Below, in pieces: positions 44,095 to 54,998 of a stretch of DNA of 64,000 nt. Within the stretch, counting starts at the first letter, position 1. Each line of letters begins with the position of its first letter. A program made the position numbers and the translations under genes. The stretch comes from Periplaneta americana (lineage: Eukaryota > Arthropoda > Insecta > Blattodea > Blattidae), in assembly GCF_040183065.1 (NCBI RefSeq), contig NC_091117.1:101249001-101313000 (forward strand). Reading direction: 5' to 3'. Under the pieces are notes generated by a model. That model was not told the DNA's origin, ran no database searches, and worked only from the letters and a program-made list of their open reading frames with translations.

Positions 44095-44944
44095 TATTTT
44101 GCAGCCACCAATTAGTTCCTCAAGGAACGACCATTCAAATAAATTGATAGAAAGAACACAGAGCACGTATATTTGAAATAGTTCTTTCCTCAATCGTGCC
44201 ACGAGGGAGTGGAATGCTTTACCTGCACGTTGACTGTATGATTTGCTTTACACTCTAACCACAATTGTTTTCAGAACTAAATTTAAGAACTTTACTAATA
44301 GATGTTAATGTAACAAAATTGTCTCTATCTGTTGCATTTCTAGTTATACTGAGTGCGCAGTGCGTAATATTGGAAGTGTAGTGAATTTTAGATGCTGGCA
44401 GTGTCTTGTATGCCTAGTGAAAATGCAGTTATCTACAGAGGATGTTCACTAGGATTTAGTACAGGAGTAATGAATTCAGTTAATGTGTAATTAGAAGGAA
44501 AAGTGCAAAGAATATTGAAAAAATTATTTAGATTAGAATTAGAATTAGAATTAGAATCCGGAGGATGATGAGAACTACATCGAAACTAGGCTCTCAGGTA
44601 AAATAATTTCACAATTTAAATATCAACAATGTGAAATTGTTACTCATTCATTCATATTTTACAAGTTAGTAGTTCTTCAGTGAAAATTCTAATATTCATT
44701 CATTGAATCTTTAGTTCGTTCATTGGTTTATACGTTCTATTGTTGAGTTATCCTTTCATTTATATATACATTGCGAAGCTAATATAAAGTTCCGTCCTGA
44801 GAAAACAAAATCTAACACTAGCAAAAACATTTTCGGTATGACATATTTGTGATAATAAGAAATTAATCTTTTGTTTCCCACCCCATATAAGATTTCTTTA
44901 TTCTTTAGTAAACTGTCCGAAGACAGATTTTAACCTCATAAGTG

Positions 44945-45235
44945 ATGAAGGATGAGTGTAACAGAGAAAAATTTCTCCGGCACCGGGATTTGAATCCGTG
45001 TTTTCATCTCTACGTGCTGACGCTCTATCCACTAAGAAACACCGGATTCACATCCCAATGTCGGATTGAATCCTCTCAGTTTAAGTTCAACTTCTTGGGT
45101 TTCCTCTATTGGCCTACCCTCATGCACTGCGTCATAGATGTATGACAGTGGCACAATCTCTCCATACATGTGCAGAGGTGCACTCGTTTTGAGTGACTAA
45201 GCGGCCGGGATCCGACGGATTAAGCGCCGTCTTAT
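44945..45235 (-). mobile_element. tRNA-like SINE, copy 1 of three
   Basis: On the minus strand the tRNA-like part is near the 3' side: GGATAGAGCGTCAGCACGTA, then GGATTCAAATCCCGGTGCCGG. The 3' end carries AACAGAGAAAAA-like text. Upstream is a shared non-tRNA body (about 45050-45235) with GATGTATG and CACTGCGTCATAG phrases. Confidence 0.75.
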
Positions 45236-45329
45236 ATCACTAAGTGATTATTTTTTGGATATCATATATTATTACGATGTACCGAAATATATATAATATT
45301 TCCTTGCAGTAAATCTGCGTCATTATATG

Positions 45330-45500
45330 ATGAAGGATGATTGGAACAGAGAAAATTCCTCCGGCTCCGGCACTTGAACTCGGGTTTTCAGCTCTACCTG
45401 TTGACGCTCTATCCACTAAGACACACCGGATTCCCATCCCGATGTCCGATTGAATCCTCTCAGTTTAAGTTCCACCTCTAAATCCGTTGGATTCCAGCCT
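45330..45500 (-). mobile_element. tRNA-like SINE, copy 2
   Basis: Same family as the copy at 44945, same orientation. The B-box region is changed to GAGTTCAAGTGCCGG on the minus strand. Confidence 0.7.
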
Positions 45501-45755
45501 CTTAATCACTAATAACGAGTGCACCTCTGCACATGTATGCACATTGTGCAACTGCCATACATCTATGACGCAGTGCATATGGTTAGGCTACCAGAGAGAA
45601 CCCAAGAGATTGAACTTAAACTGATCGGAATCAATCCGAAATGGGGATGGGAATCCGGTGTGGCTTAGTGGATAGAGCATCAGAACGTAGAGATGAAAAC
45701 ATGGGTTCAAATCCCGCCGCCGGAGAGAAATGTTCTCTGTTCCACTCATCCCTAA
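45500..45755 (+). mobile_element. tRNA-like SINE, copy 3, opposite orientation
   Basis: On the plus strand it reads GTGTGGCTTAGTGGATAGAG then GGTTCAAATCCCGCCGCCGG at about 45657-45723, and ends in CTCTGTTCCACTCATC. With copy 2 it forms a tail-to-tail inverted pair. The same three-copy arrangement recurs at about 60968-61790. Confidence 0.75.
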
Positions 45756-45818
45756 TAAGTGATGCCAATAAGGCGACACTCATGAGGCAACCAAGACAAG
45801 AAGTAATAGGTGGGGTGT

Positions 45819-45828
<10 letters not shown>

Positions 45829-45881
<53 letters not shown>
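45829..45881. repeat. (AT)n microsatellite
   Basis: About 26 perfect AT units. The matching place in block B (61850-61859) has only five, so it expanded after duplication. Confidence 0.95.
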
Positions 45882-45883
<2 letters not shown>

Positions 45884-46205
45884 AGAAGTATAATCGTTAA
45901 AAGTAAATATAAAATATTAGCAATATTTTAGAAAAACTTTGCGGAGGGGCTTGCATGGTGTATATAGTAGAATTTTCAGGGTGAGACATAACAGTAAAAG
46001 TTAGTGAAAGCTCATAGGAACGAAATCAGTCCAGACACATGCTTACAGTTCATTCAAAATATGTATTGCCCAACGTATACAATATATGCAATTAAACGAA
46101 TTTCAATTACAACATTATCTAAGTTAATGTAATGAATCATACCCAAATATTTTTACTTATCTCATAAAACGAATAACATATTATTCTTGCACTTTTGCTT
46201 TTTAA

Positions 46206-46972
46206 AGGGAGTTGGTCATTATCGCATGCAAAATAATGGTAAAAAAGCCTATCTTCTAGCAGTCATAAATATAATAGTCTACTATTTATCAGTGGTTTTT
46301 CATTTTTGTTAGCTATGTGTGTATACATATTAAGCTTTAAAATGAAAAAGAATGGTGAATCTAGAGTAAATCTGTATCCTTAAATTATTTTTTTTTAATT
46401 AAGCACAATTTTTTTTGTAAATTCACTACATGTCTGTGATTAGGTACACTCTATTCACTTATTATAACACATATAGAATTGAAAAGTTGACCACTTACTG
46501 GTAATAGATATTAAAACATACCCTACTAAAATTATTCATATATCTGTAATATTATGGGCATAGGGCTTATAGTAATCATCACCGTCAGTAAATTAAAAAA
46601 AATTGAAGATTAGTATAAGCCCTATGCCAATAATATTACAGATATTTTAATAATTTTAGTAGGGTATGTTTTAGTATCTGTTAGCAGTAAGTGGCCAAAA
46701 TTTTAATTCAATGTGTGCTATGATAAGTGAATAGAATGTACCTAATCACAGGTATGTAGTGAATTTATATAAAAAATATGATTAAATTCAAAAATTAATG
46801 TAAGGTTAAGATTTACACTAGATTAACCATTCTTTTTTCATTTTAAAGTGTAATGTGTATACATATATCACTAAAAAATGAAATAGCTGTGATAAATAGT
46901 ATTACATTTATGACTGCTTAAAGATAGGCTATTTTTTACCATTACTTTGCATGCGATAACGTCCAATTCCCC
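46206..46972. mobile_element. Palindromic 767-bp element in a TTAA site
   Basis: TTAA flanks it at 46202-46205 and 46973-46976; block B has a single TTAA at 62179-62182. The ends pair: AGGGAGTTGG...TATCGCATGCAAA against the reverse complement of TTTGCATGCGATA...CCAATTCCCC. The pairing continues for about 350 bp per arm, up to CATAGGGCTTATA/TATAAGCCCTATG around a loop of about 40 bp. A TTAA duplication fits piggyBac-type or Kolobok integration. No gene; non-autonomous foldback. Confidence 0.87.
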
Positions 46973-47219
46973 TTAAGAGTCAGTGGCCTCAGTCAGTATT
47001 TTTAATCTCATGCAGATTAAAAGAGTTTGGAATATCAACATTGGGCTTCCCAACTCTCTGTTAACTCAGAAACGATATAGTGAAATCTGTTTTGAGATGC
47101 AACTATCTTCAATTGTCTGAACTGGAAATTTTTAATTTTTTTTCTCAAGCTTATTGTTCTATTTTATTCAATAATTGAAATAACATAAGTAATTTATCTG
47201 ATGTCTTAATTGAGTTTTT

Positions 47220-48500
47220 CACCAGAGTGCTGCAGAACAGCGCATACAATCGGTTTATATTCGACCGGTAGCAGATGAACCGGCCAGGTTGGACATTCGT
47301 TCGAATATCCGGTCTTGAAGCGGTTGCACCTGGTTAGGCAGAACCACAGATATAGGGGAGAGAATACCAAGCGCATATCATAATACAGGAACTCTGATGA
47401 CATTTTGTAACTACACAAATGGAGTAATTGAAGGAAATTTACTTTTCCTAATTAAAAGAGGGTTAGTTTGAAATTCTTAGGGAAATATTTGGGGCTAAGA
47501 GGAATGAAGTTACAGGAGAATGGAGATAGTTACACAACGCAAATGGACGCATTGTATTCTTCACCCTACATAACTAGGAACATTATGTCCAGACATTTGA
47601 GATGGGCAGGGCATGTAGCATATATGTGCGAATACAGAAATGCATATAGAGTTGGGAGGCCGGAGGGAAAAATACATTTGGGAAGGTCGAGATTTATATG
47701 GGAGGATAATATTAAAAGGATTTGAGGGAAGTGGGATAGGATGATAGAGACTGGACCGATGGCGGGCTTATATGAGAGCAGCAATGAACACGCGGGTTCC
47801 TTAAAATCCATAAGTAAAAAGTTAGCTTGAAATAGGGTTATAATTGATTGAATACTTTGTTACATTTATCTTCATAACTAATATATAAGTCAAGTAATGG
47901 ACACCAGTAACACCAAAGGAAATAAACGTAATGCATAGATGAAATCTGACGTGTAAACAAATACAAGAATAAAATAAATTATAATTACTGTATTTACAAA
48001 ATAGAAGAGCAATTAAGTACACACTTACTATAGTAACGTTCATACTTCAAACTCAAAATGTACAGGCTACCACTGAAAGAGTACTTGTTAATATAGCCTA
48101 TGTCTTTTAACTATTCTAAGTGGATGTATTATTATTTCAGTAATATATCTTTTTAGGGAGATAACAAATTATTAACAAAAATAAAAGCACTCTCAATTCT
48201 AATGATTGTAGTTTCATGATGCGTGCTTCAATCAATGAGAAGAAAAGAGGAAATATCATTTGAAAGGTACACGATGATAATCGCAAACTTGCAACGATTC
48301 TTGGAACACCTATATGGCTCAATATTCTCTGTTTTTCATGATCCAGAGCCGTCCAAGCGAGAGAGACTCGGACATTCGTTCAACCGAAAGTTATACTACT
48401 GCTCGAAACGGAAGAGCTTCGCATACTGTCTATAGCGCCAGGCGTTCAGTAGCAATCTGTCTGTTCTACCTTTCGTAACCGGTTATGCAGGACTATATTT
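47220..48500. mobile_element. Insert of about 1.28 kb shared by both blocks, family unknown
   Basis: Compared with other copies of the module (ATTGAGTTTTCTACATAAAAG near 42282 and 59870), extra sequence lies between ATTGAGTTT and TTTTCTACATAAAAG here and again at about 62425-63700. It predates the block duplication. It contains a LINE tail, but I could not define terminal repeats. Confidence 0.6.
47480..47830 (+). mobile_element. LINE ORF2 C-terminal tail
   Basis: Reads ALYSSPYITRNIMSRHLRWA, then GHVAYMCEYRNAYRVGRPEG and W.ED..KRI, with frame breaks at the ends. It is the same family as the fragment at 19110-19245 (RWAGHV...GRP..W.DN.KMDLRE). 5'-truncated. The near-identical copy in block B is at 62680-63034. 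Confidence 0.75.
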
Positions 48501-48800
48501 TCTACATAAAAGAATATTAGTTATGCATCTGAATCCTTACATTGTCAAACTCATGGTTTGTTCTTTTATTTGGCTGGGAGTTAAAATCCGAAACGCTGTT
48601 GCATGTTGTAGCATTGGTTTTGCAAGAATGTTTGGAATTCGAAGTAAAAATTTGAAATATATTTTTTCACGTATAATTTAAATAACACGAATTCAATTAT
48701 GCGTAATGATCAATGCGCACTGTGATGAGACTGGATGGAGTAAATAAAAAATAGGTTGCAGCCGCCAAACTGCTCTTGAAGGAACGAACATTCAAATAAA

Positions 48801-49372
48801 TTTATAGAGAGAACACAGCGGAGGTATCTTATTTGAAATAGTATTTTTCTCAATCGCAGTAGAACTCATACAATACATGGAATTAAACGAAATGTTTTAA
48901 ATCTTACTCAAATTTTATTACATATCTCAGAAACGAATTGCATATTATTCTTGCACTTTTACCTTTTTAAGACAAAAGAAAGAGGCCGTGGTCTAAGTCA
49001 ATATTTTTAATTTTATGGATATTCAATGAGGTTGCCATATCATCACTGGCCTTTCGAACTTTCTATTAACTCAGAATGGATGTATTGAAATCTCTTTTGA
49101 GATGCAACTATTTTCCACCGACTGAACAGCAAATATTTAGCTTAATGTTATATTTTATTCAATAATTGAAATAACAAGTGTAATTTCTCTGATGGTTCAT
49201 TGACATTTGTACATGAAAGAATACTTGTTATGGGTTTGAAGACTTATTTTCTCACCTTTTATTACATGCTCTTTTATTTGGCTGGGAATTAAAATCCAAA
49301 ATTCTGTGGCATGTTGTACCAATGTAATTGCAAGAATGTTTGGAATTTGACGTAAAATTTTTATATTTCTTG

Positions 49373-49426
<54 letters not shown>

Positions 49427-49835
49427 ATATATATATATATATATATATATCAATAACACGTGTTCATTTATGCTCTATGATCAAATCGTACAGAGGCGAG
49501 ACTGGTTGGAGACAAATAAAAATTAGGTTGCAGCCATCAGATTCCTCCTCAAGGAACGACCACTCACTTAATGTGATAGAAAGAACACAGAAGACCGATA
49601 TTTGAAAAAGATCTCACCTGAATTATGCTATGAGACAGCAGAATGCTCTACCTGCAGGCTTGCTGTATGTTTTTGCAGTAGATACTAACCACAAGCGTTC
49701 TAAAAAATAAGATTAAGACCTTTACTAATAGATGTTAATGTAATAATATAGTCTCTCTAAGTTGGATTTATAGTTATACAGAGTGCGTAGTGCGCAATAT
49801 TGGAAGTGTAGTACGGTAGGTTATACTGTTTTTTA
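48801..49835. repeat. Another copy of the 1.8-2.6 kb module
   Basis: Starts within the module text at about 48850 (a deletion joins CAATCGCAGTAGAA to CATACAATACATGG) and runs to about 49815. It includes a long AT tract at about 49375-49451. No gene. Confidence 0.65.
49375..49451. repeat. (AT)n microsatellite
   Basis: About 38 AT units with one C interruption. Confidence 0.95.
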
Positions 49836-49839
49836 TTGA

Positions 49840-51000
49840 ATAATTTCAAGGGAAAAATTATTCCGGTGTCGGGTATCGATCCCGGGGGCCTCTGGTTGAA
49901 CGTACCAGCGCTCTGCCAATTGAGTTACCCGGGAACTCCAACCAGCACCGTCTCAATATTTCCCTTTATATCCACACAACTGCGTGGGCTGACGAAACGC
50001 CAGAGTCCCACATCGAGTGCACACAATCACTGTGTGACTTGGAATTGTGGTTTTGTGTTAACGTACACAGTGACGTATATATTATGGAAATATAGACTTT
50101 CAGGTAAAGCTTCCTGTAAAGCAGATTTGAATAATATCAATGGAAAAATTGTTCCGGGGCCGGGTATCTATCCCGGCACTTCTGGTTGAACGTACCATCG
50201 CTTTGCCAACTGAGTTACCCGGGAACTCCAACCAGCACCGTCTCAACATTTCCCTTTATATCCACACAACTGCGTGTGTTGTCGAAACGCCAGAGACCCA
50301 CATCGCGTGCAAACAATCTCTGTGTGATTTGGAATTGTGGTTTTCTGTTAACGTACACAGTGACGTATATATTATGCAAATCTAGTCTTTCAGGTAAAGC
50401 CTCCTGTAAAGCAGATTTGAATAATATCTATAGAAAAATTGTTCCGGGCCGAGTATCTATCCCGGGACCTCTGGTTGAAAGTACCAGCGCTCTGCCAACT
50501 GAGCTACCCGGGAACTCCACCCAGTACCGTCTCAACTTTTCCCTATATATCCACACAACTCGCGTGGGTTGTCGAAACGCCAGAGACCCACATCGAGTGC
50601 AAACAATCTCTGTGTGACTTTGAATTGTTTTTTTCTCTTAACATACACAGTGACGTATATATTATGCAATTCTACTCTTTCAGGTAAAGCTTCCTCTAAA
50701 GCAGATTTGAATAATTTCAAGGGAAAAATTGTTCCGGGGTCGGGTATCGATCCCGGGACCTCTGGTTGAACGTACCAGCTCTCTGCCAACTGAGCTACCA
50801 GGGAACTCTACCCAGAACCGTCTCAACTTTTCCCTTTATATCCACACAACTCGCGTGTGTTGGCGAAACGCCAGAGACCCATATCGAGTGCAAACAATCT
50901 CTGTGTGACTTGGAATTGTGGTTTTCTGTTAACGTACACAGTGACGTATATATTACGCAAATCTAGTCTTTCAGGTAAAGCTTCCTGTAAAGCAGATTTG
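49840..51000 (-). repeat. Four tandem 290-bp units carrying a tRNA-like sequence
   Basis: tRNA-like parts lie at 49863-49933, 50153-50223, about 50444-50514 and about 50734-50804, so the period is 290-291 bp. On minus they read GGGTAACTCAGTTGGCAGAG (A box), a 7-base loop in a CTGGT/ACCAG stem with GTT in the anticodon position, then GGGATCGATACCCG (B-box-like). The acceptor arms pair only partly, and the anticodon loop has C instead of U before the anticodon. The rest of the unit includes CTTTATATCCACACAACT and TAACGTACACAGTGACG. Confidence 0.85.
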
Positions 51001-51170
51001 GCGTTTCGTCAGCCCAGGCGAGTTGTGTGGATATAAAGGGAAAAGTTGAGACGGTGCTGGGTGGAGTTCCCGGGTAGCTCAGTTGGCGGAGCGCTGGTAC
51101 GTTCAACCAGAGATCCCGGGCTCGATACCCGACCCCGGAACAATTTTTCCCTTGAAATTATTCTAATCTG
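51001..51170 (+). repeat. Inverted fifth partial copy of the 290-bp unit
   Basis: Here the tRNA-like part is on the plus strand (CCCGGGTAGCTCAGTTGGCG at 51069, ending GACCCCGG near 51138), preceded by the reverse complement of the CCACACAACT segment. It makes the array end in a head-to-head inversion. Confidence 0.85.
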
Positions 51171-51179
51171 CTTAACAGG

Positions 51180-52130
51180 AAATTCTATGACAACATATTC
51201 AAAGTTAATGTTTTAAATAATTCCCAAATTTCATTATTTGTCATAGAAAAGAATTGGATATTATTCGTCCACGTTCGCTTTTTTAGGTTAACAAAAATTC
51301 AGTGGTCTCAGTCAGAATTTTTAATCTCACGGAGATTCAAAGCTGAGTCTACATCAACATTGGCCTTCCCAACTCTCGATCAACCCACAAGCGATATATT
51401 GAAATCTGTTTTGAGATGCAGCTATTTTCCATTGTGTGAAAAGGAATTATTTATTTTTTCTATAGCTTATTTTTCTACTTTATTCAATATTTAATATAAC
51501 AAATGTATTTTCTCCTATGGCTAATTGGGTCTTCTGCATAAAAAAATAATCTTTATGCCTCTAAAGACTTATTTTCTCAAATTTAATTGCCTATTCTTTT
51601 GTTTGGCAGGGAATTAAAATCCATAACTCTGTTATAAGTTATAGCATTGGGATTGCTTGAATGTCTGGAATTTGAAGTATAAGTTTGATACTTCTTTTCA
51701 TAATATATACTTTAAATAACACGTGTTCAATTAAGCGCAATAATCAAAGCGTACAGAGGTGAGACTGGCTGGAGAGAAAATTAAGAATAGGCTGTAGCCA
51801 CCAAATTGCTCCTCAGGGAACGACCATTCAAATGAAGTCATAGAGACAACACAGAGGACCAACATTTGAAAGAGTTCTTTCTTCAATCGTGTTTGAGGCA
51901 GTGGAATGCTCTACCTGCACTTTTACTGTATGCTTTTGCAATAGCCCCACATGTGTCCACAATTGTTTTCAAAAATAAAATTAGGACCTTTACCAATAGA
52001 TGTTAGTGTAACAAAATAGTCTATTTGTTGGATTGATATTTATACTGAGTGCACAGTGCGTAACAATGATAGTGCAGTGAGTTTTATAGGATGCGCAGTG
52101 TTGTAGGCCTTTTGAAAGTGCAGTGACCTA
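51180..52130 (+). repeat. Further copy of the 1.8-2.6 kb module
   Basis: Contains ATCTCACGGAGATTCAAAG, GCATTGGGATTGC, GCGTACAGAGGTGAGACTGG and TATACTGAGTGCACAGTGCG in the same order as other copies. Degenerate; no gene. Confidence 0.7.
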
Positions 52131-52953
52131 GAGGGTCGATTTCTAAAACGAAGTCTAGACAACGGCCATGGCTTTAAACCGCGTTTGGGTTTTCTGAGCC
52201 AGGGCTCGAAACCATGGTCTGAAGCAGAGTCCACGGCTGGGGTAAGTTTAAAACCAGGGCTTCATGTATAAAATATGGAGTTAGTAGATCAGGTGAATAA
52301 TTATTGAAGGAAAATTTGTTTCTACAAAATTAAATCCCTTGCTTAGAGTGATAAGAGACAGGAATAATCCTTGTAGCTATATAACGACGATAATTTCAGG
52401 CGAATGTATTGATATTCGAAGGAATCAACGAAAAATTTAGCAAGAACGCTAAACAATAACCTGCAACTAAATGCAAGAGGCAGCGGGTTGACAGTTCTTT
52501 ACACCTTCTTGTTGCTTTGAGGGAAGTAAGATATAACATTTTATATTATTATACATTTATGCCAATGGGAGGATATATCTTAATTCTTAATCTTTACAGT
52601 ACTTTTGGACATTTTATTTAATACTCGAAATTGATGTGGGCCTATAGGATTAACAAACAAACGTAAATTTGTCTTCTTATTTTAATTTTTATGCTACTTG
52701 GGCTTCCCACGAAGTACTAGCATAGTATATATGAAAATAGAACCATAGTAGATTTTAGCTTCATTTGAAATGTCATTCCAGTTAATATTTAGGTTATTGA
52801 TTCCTTTGAACCGGGTTTACAGGTAGTTAATGTTGGCAGTACTTATGAACAAATGATAAACTACAACAGAAACGCACGATACCGGTATGTGCTAGTTATT
52901 TTGGCAATATCAATGTTGTACCTAAAAACCCGTTCCCTATTAAATACTAAGTA
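52131..52953. other. No gene recognised
   Basis: Single-copy within this window. A slightly GC-richer patch at 52135-52260 has several CCATGG sites and AAACC/GGTTT repeats. The remainder is AT-rich. Confidence 0.5.
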
Positions 52954-53168
52954 GGGTATAGTCGGGTAGTATCGGACATCGGGTAATATCGGACAGTGCG
53001 TTTTCTTTCATCTACCACCATATAGTAGTACCTGAATGACATGCTTACGTTTCTCTATGCGACATCACAGAAACGTAACCATGTCAATCAGGTACTCTCA
53101 TCGTGTGGTAGATGAAAGAAAATCACTGTCCGATATTACCCGATGTCCGATACTACCCGACTTTCCCC
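52954..53168. mobile_element. 215-bp hairpin MITE with TA flanks
   Basis: TA flanks both ends (52952-52953, 53169-53170). The two halves are reverse complements for about 100 bp. They start with GGGTATAGTCGGGTAGTATC against the reverse complement of the right end (GGGGAAAGTCGGGTAGTATC) and go on through CGGACATCGGGTAATATCGG. The TA target suggests mobilisation by a Tc1/mariner transposase. Confidence 0.88.
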
Positions 53169-54289
53169 TAATGCTAGTATTTTAATCGCACAAATAATAT
53201 TCTGTAAATTAGTATATATAACAATACCTAGGTGAGAACGAAAGAATGTAACTGACTTTAATTCAATAAAAATATTAATCCTGATGTCAATTCTTTTTAA
53301 TATCGACTGTTGACAAGAATAAAAAGCGATTCTGAGCTGCGTTGGCATATATAAAACACACGTACCTCGGTTTCTTCTCAATCCGCGTCACGACTTCGTT
53401 TTAGAAATCGCATTAGGATTCAGACCTCGATCGCCGTTGAAAAGCCGAGGTTTGGAACGACGATTTCTTCCGTGTTTTAGAAATTGACCCAGAGAGTCTG
53501 TTGAGTAGATTCTAGTACTCGAGTAACGAGTACAGTTAATTATTAGTGGGTAGAGAAAGTACGGAGAATGTTGAAAATATAATTCATTTTAAAATTGAAA
53601 ATATAATTCGGAGGATGATACATAAGAACTACATGGAAAATAGACACTGTGGTAAAATCACATCAGAATTTAAACATTCATAAGGTGAAATTTTTATTCA
53701 TTCATTCTTCATTCATTCATTCATTCTTCATTCATTCATTCATTAAATAAGATATTAGTTCTTCTGTGAAAACCATAATAAAGAAAAGTGTATATCGACG
53801 ACTTTGAACAGCAACCTCTTATGGAAATATTCGTTCATATAAGTTTTCACTTGATTCTCATCAAAAAAAGTTTTTCCAAACTTCTGCAAGCATAGGGTAT
53901 GTCAAGCCATAGATATAAAGACCAGAATAATATCTTGTTGTGACAGACATTTATTTGTTTTTCTAGAGATATTGAAATGTTTTTTTTATTTTTTCGCTCT
54001 GGCCTACTGTAATATTCAAATTTTGGCATACGAGGTTGGTGATGTACAACAGCGATATATTAGTATAACATATCTCATTATAGCGTCAATGAAATGTGTT
54101 CTATAGTGTCAGGGAAATGTGTTATAGAGTGTGAGTAAAATGTGTCCTAAAGTGGCAGTGAATTGCGTCATGGTGCCACTACAGTGAGTGAGATGAGAGA
54201 AAAAGTGAAAGACTATTGAAACTTTTGTAGGGACTATATATATGTAGGTTGTATTGCAAATCAGGAAATTTATTATTAGGTTATTTGAT

Positions 54290-54500
54290 GTATTAAGTTA
54301 TTTTATATTTTATTAGGTTATTTTATGTTATATTATTATTATTGTGTTAAATTGTATATTGTGTTAAATTGTATTGTATATTTTTATTGTATTGTGTATA
54401 TAATTGTATTGTGTATTGTAATATTATTGTGTATTGTTTATATTGTGTATAACACTGCCACCGGGTGCTTGCCCACTTGCAGTGTAAATAAATTCATACA
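54290..54500 (+). mobile_element. LINE 3' UTR tail, block B copy
   Basis: Counterpart of 26880-27085, with ACTGCCACCGGGTGCTTGCC and CACTTGCAGTGTAAATAAAT. Confidence 0.55.
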
Positions 54501-54969
54501 TAAATTATAGGTCGTTGATTATCTTTTGTTGGTAGTACGCTTCTCTACTTCTTCGATTTGTTATGTTTCTGTAATTCTTTAGTTTTTCTGTCAGAATATC
54601 TTTTTTCATATATTGTTATTCTTTCTGTAACTACTACTGGGCGAAAACCCATTTGTAGTTAACAAATATTTATTCATTCATTAATTCGTTCACTTATTCT
54701 TTTATTTACTCATACATTGCGAAGCAAATATGAAGGCGGGTCATGAGAAAACAAAATCTATCTCTTGCAAATAATTTTTCAGTAGGACATTTTTGAGACT
54801 ATAAAAATGCAGGATTTGTTTTCCACTTCCTCTAAGATGTAATTGTTCTTCAGTCACCTGTACGAAGACAGGTTTTAATATCATAAGTGACGCCAATAAG
54901 GCAACATTTGTGAGTCAAATAAGCCAAGAGATAATGGGTGGGGTGGCTAGTTACTTTCCCTTCATATGT

Positions 54970-54998
54970 TTATATATATATATATATATATATATATG
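54970..54998. repeat. (AT)n microsatellite
   Basis: About 14 AT units. Absent from the matching place in block A (about 27560). Confidence 0.95.

Larger units (their letters stand above)
40107..48800. repeat. Right part of duplicated block A
   Basis: Matches 57713-63960 in order once the Tc1 element and the TTAA palindrome are removed. It contains the recurring 1.8-2.6 kb module, recognisable by ATCTCATGG.GATTCAA, CAGTCCAGACAC, GCATTGGGATTGCAAGAATG and TGTACTGAGTGCGCAGTGCG-like phrases. No intact gene except the Tc1 remnant. Confidence 0.85.

Noticed and set aside
49840-51000. CRISPR-like array
   Set aside because: Whole 290-bp units repeat with no unique spacers, and the sequence is eukaryotic.
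49863-51140. Functional tRNA genes (Asn-like anticodon GTT)
   Set aside because: The base before the anticodon is C rather than U, acceptor pairing is poor, and the sequence is embedded in a 290-bp tandem unit. Better called tRNA-like repeat.
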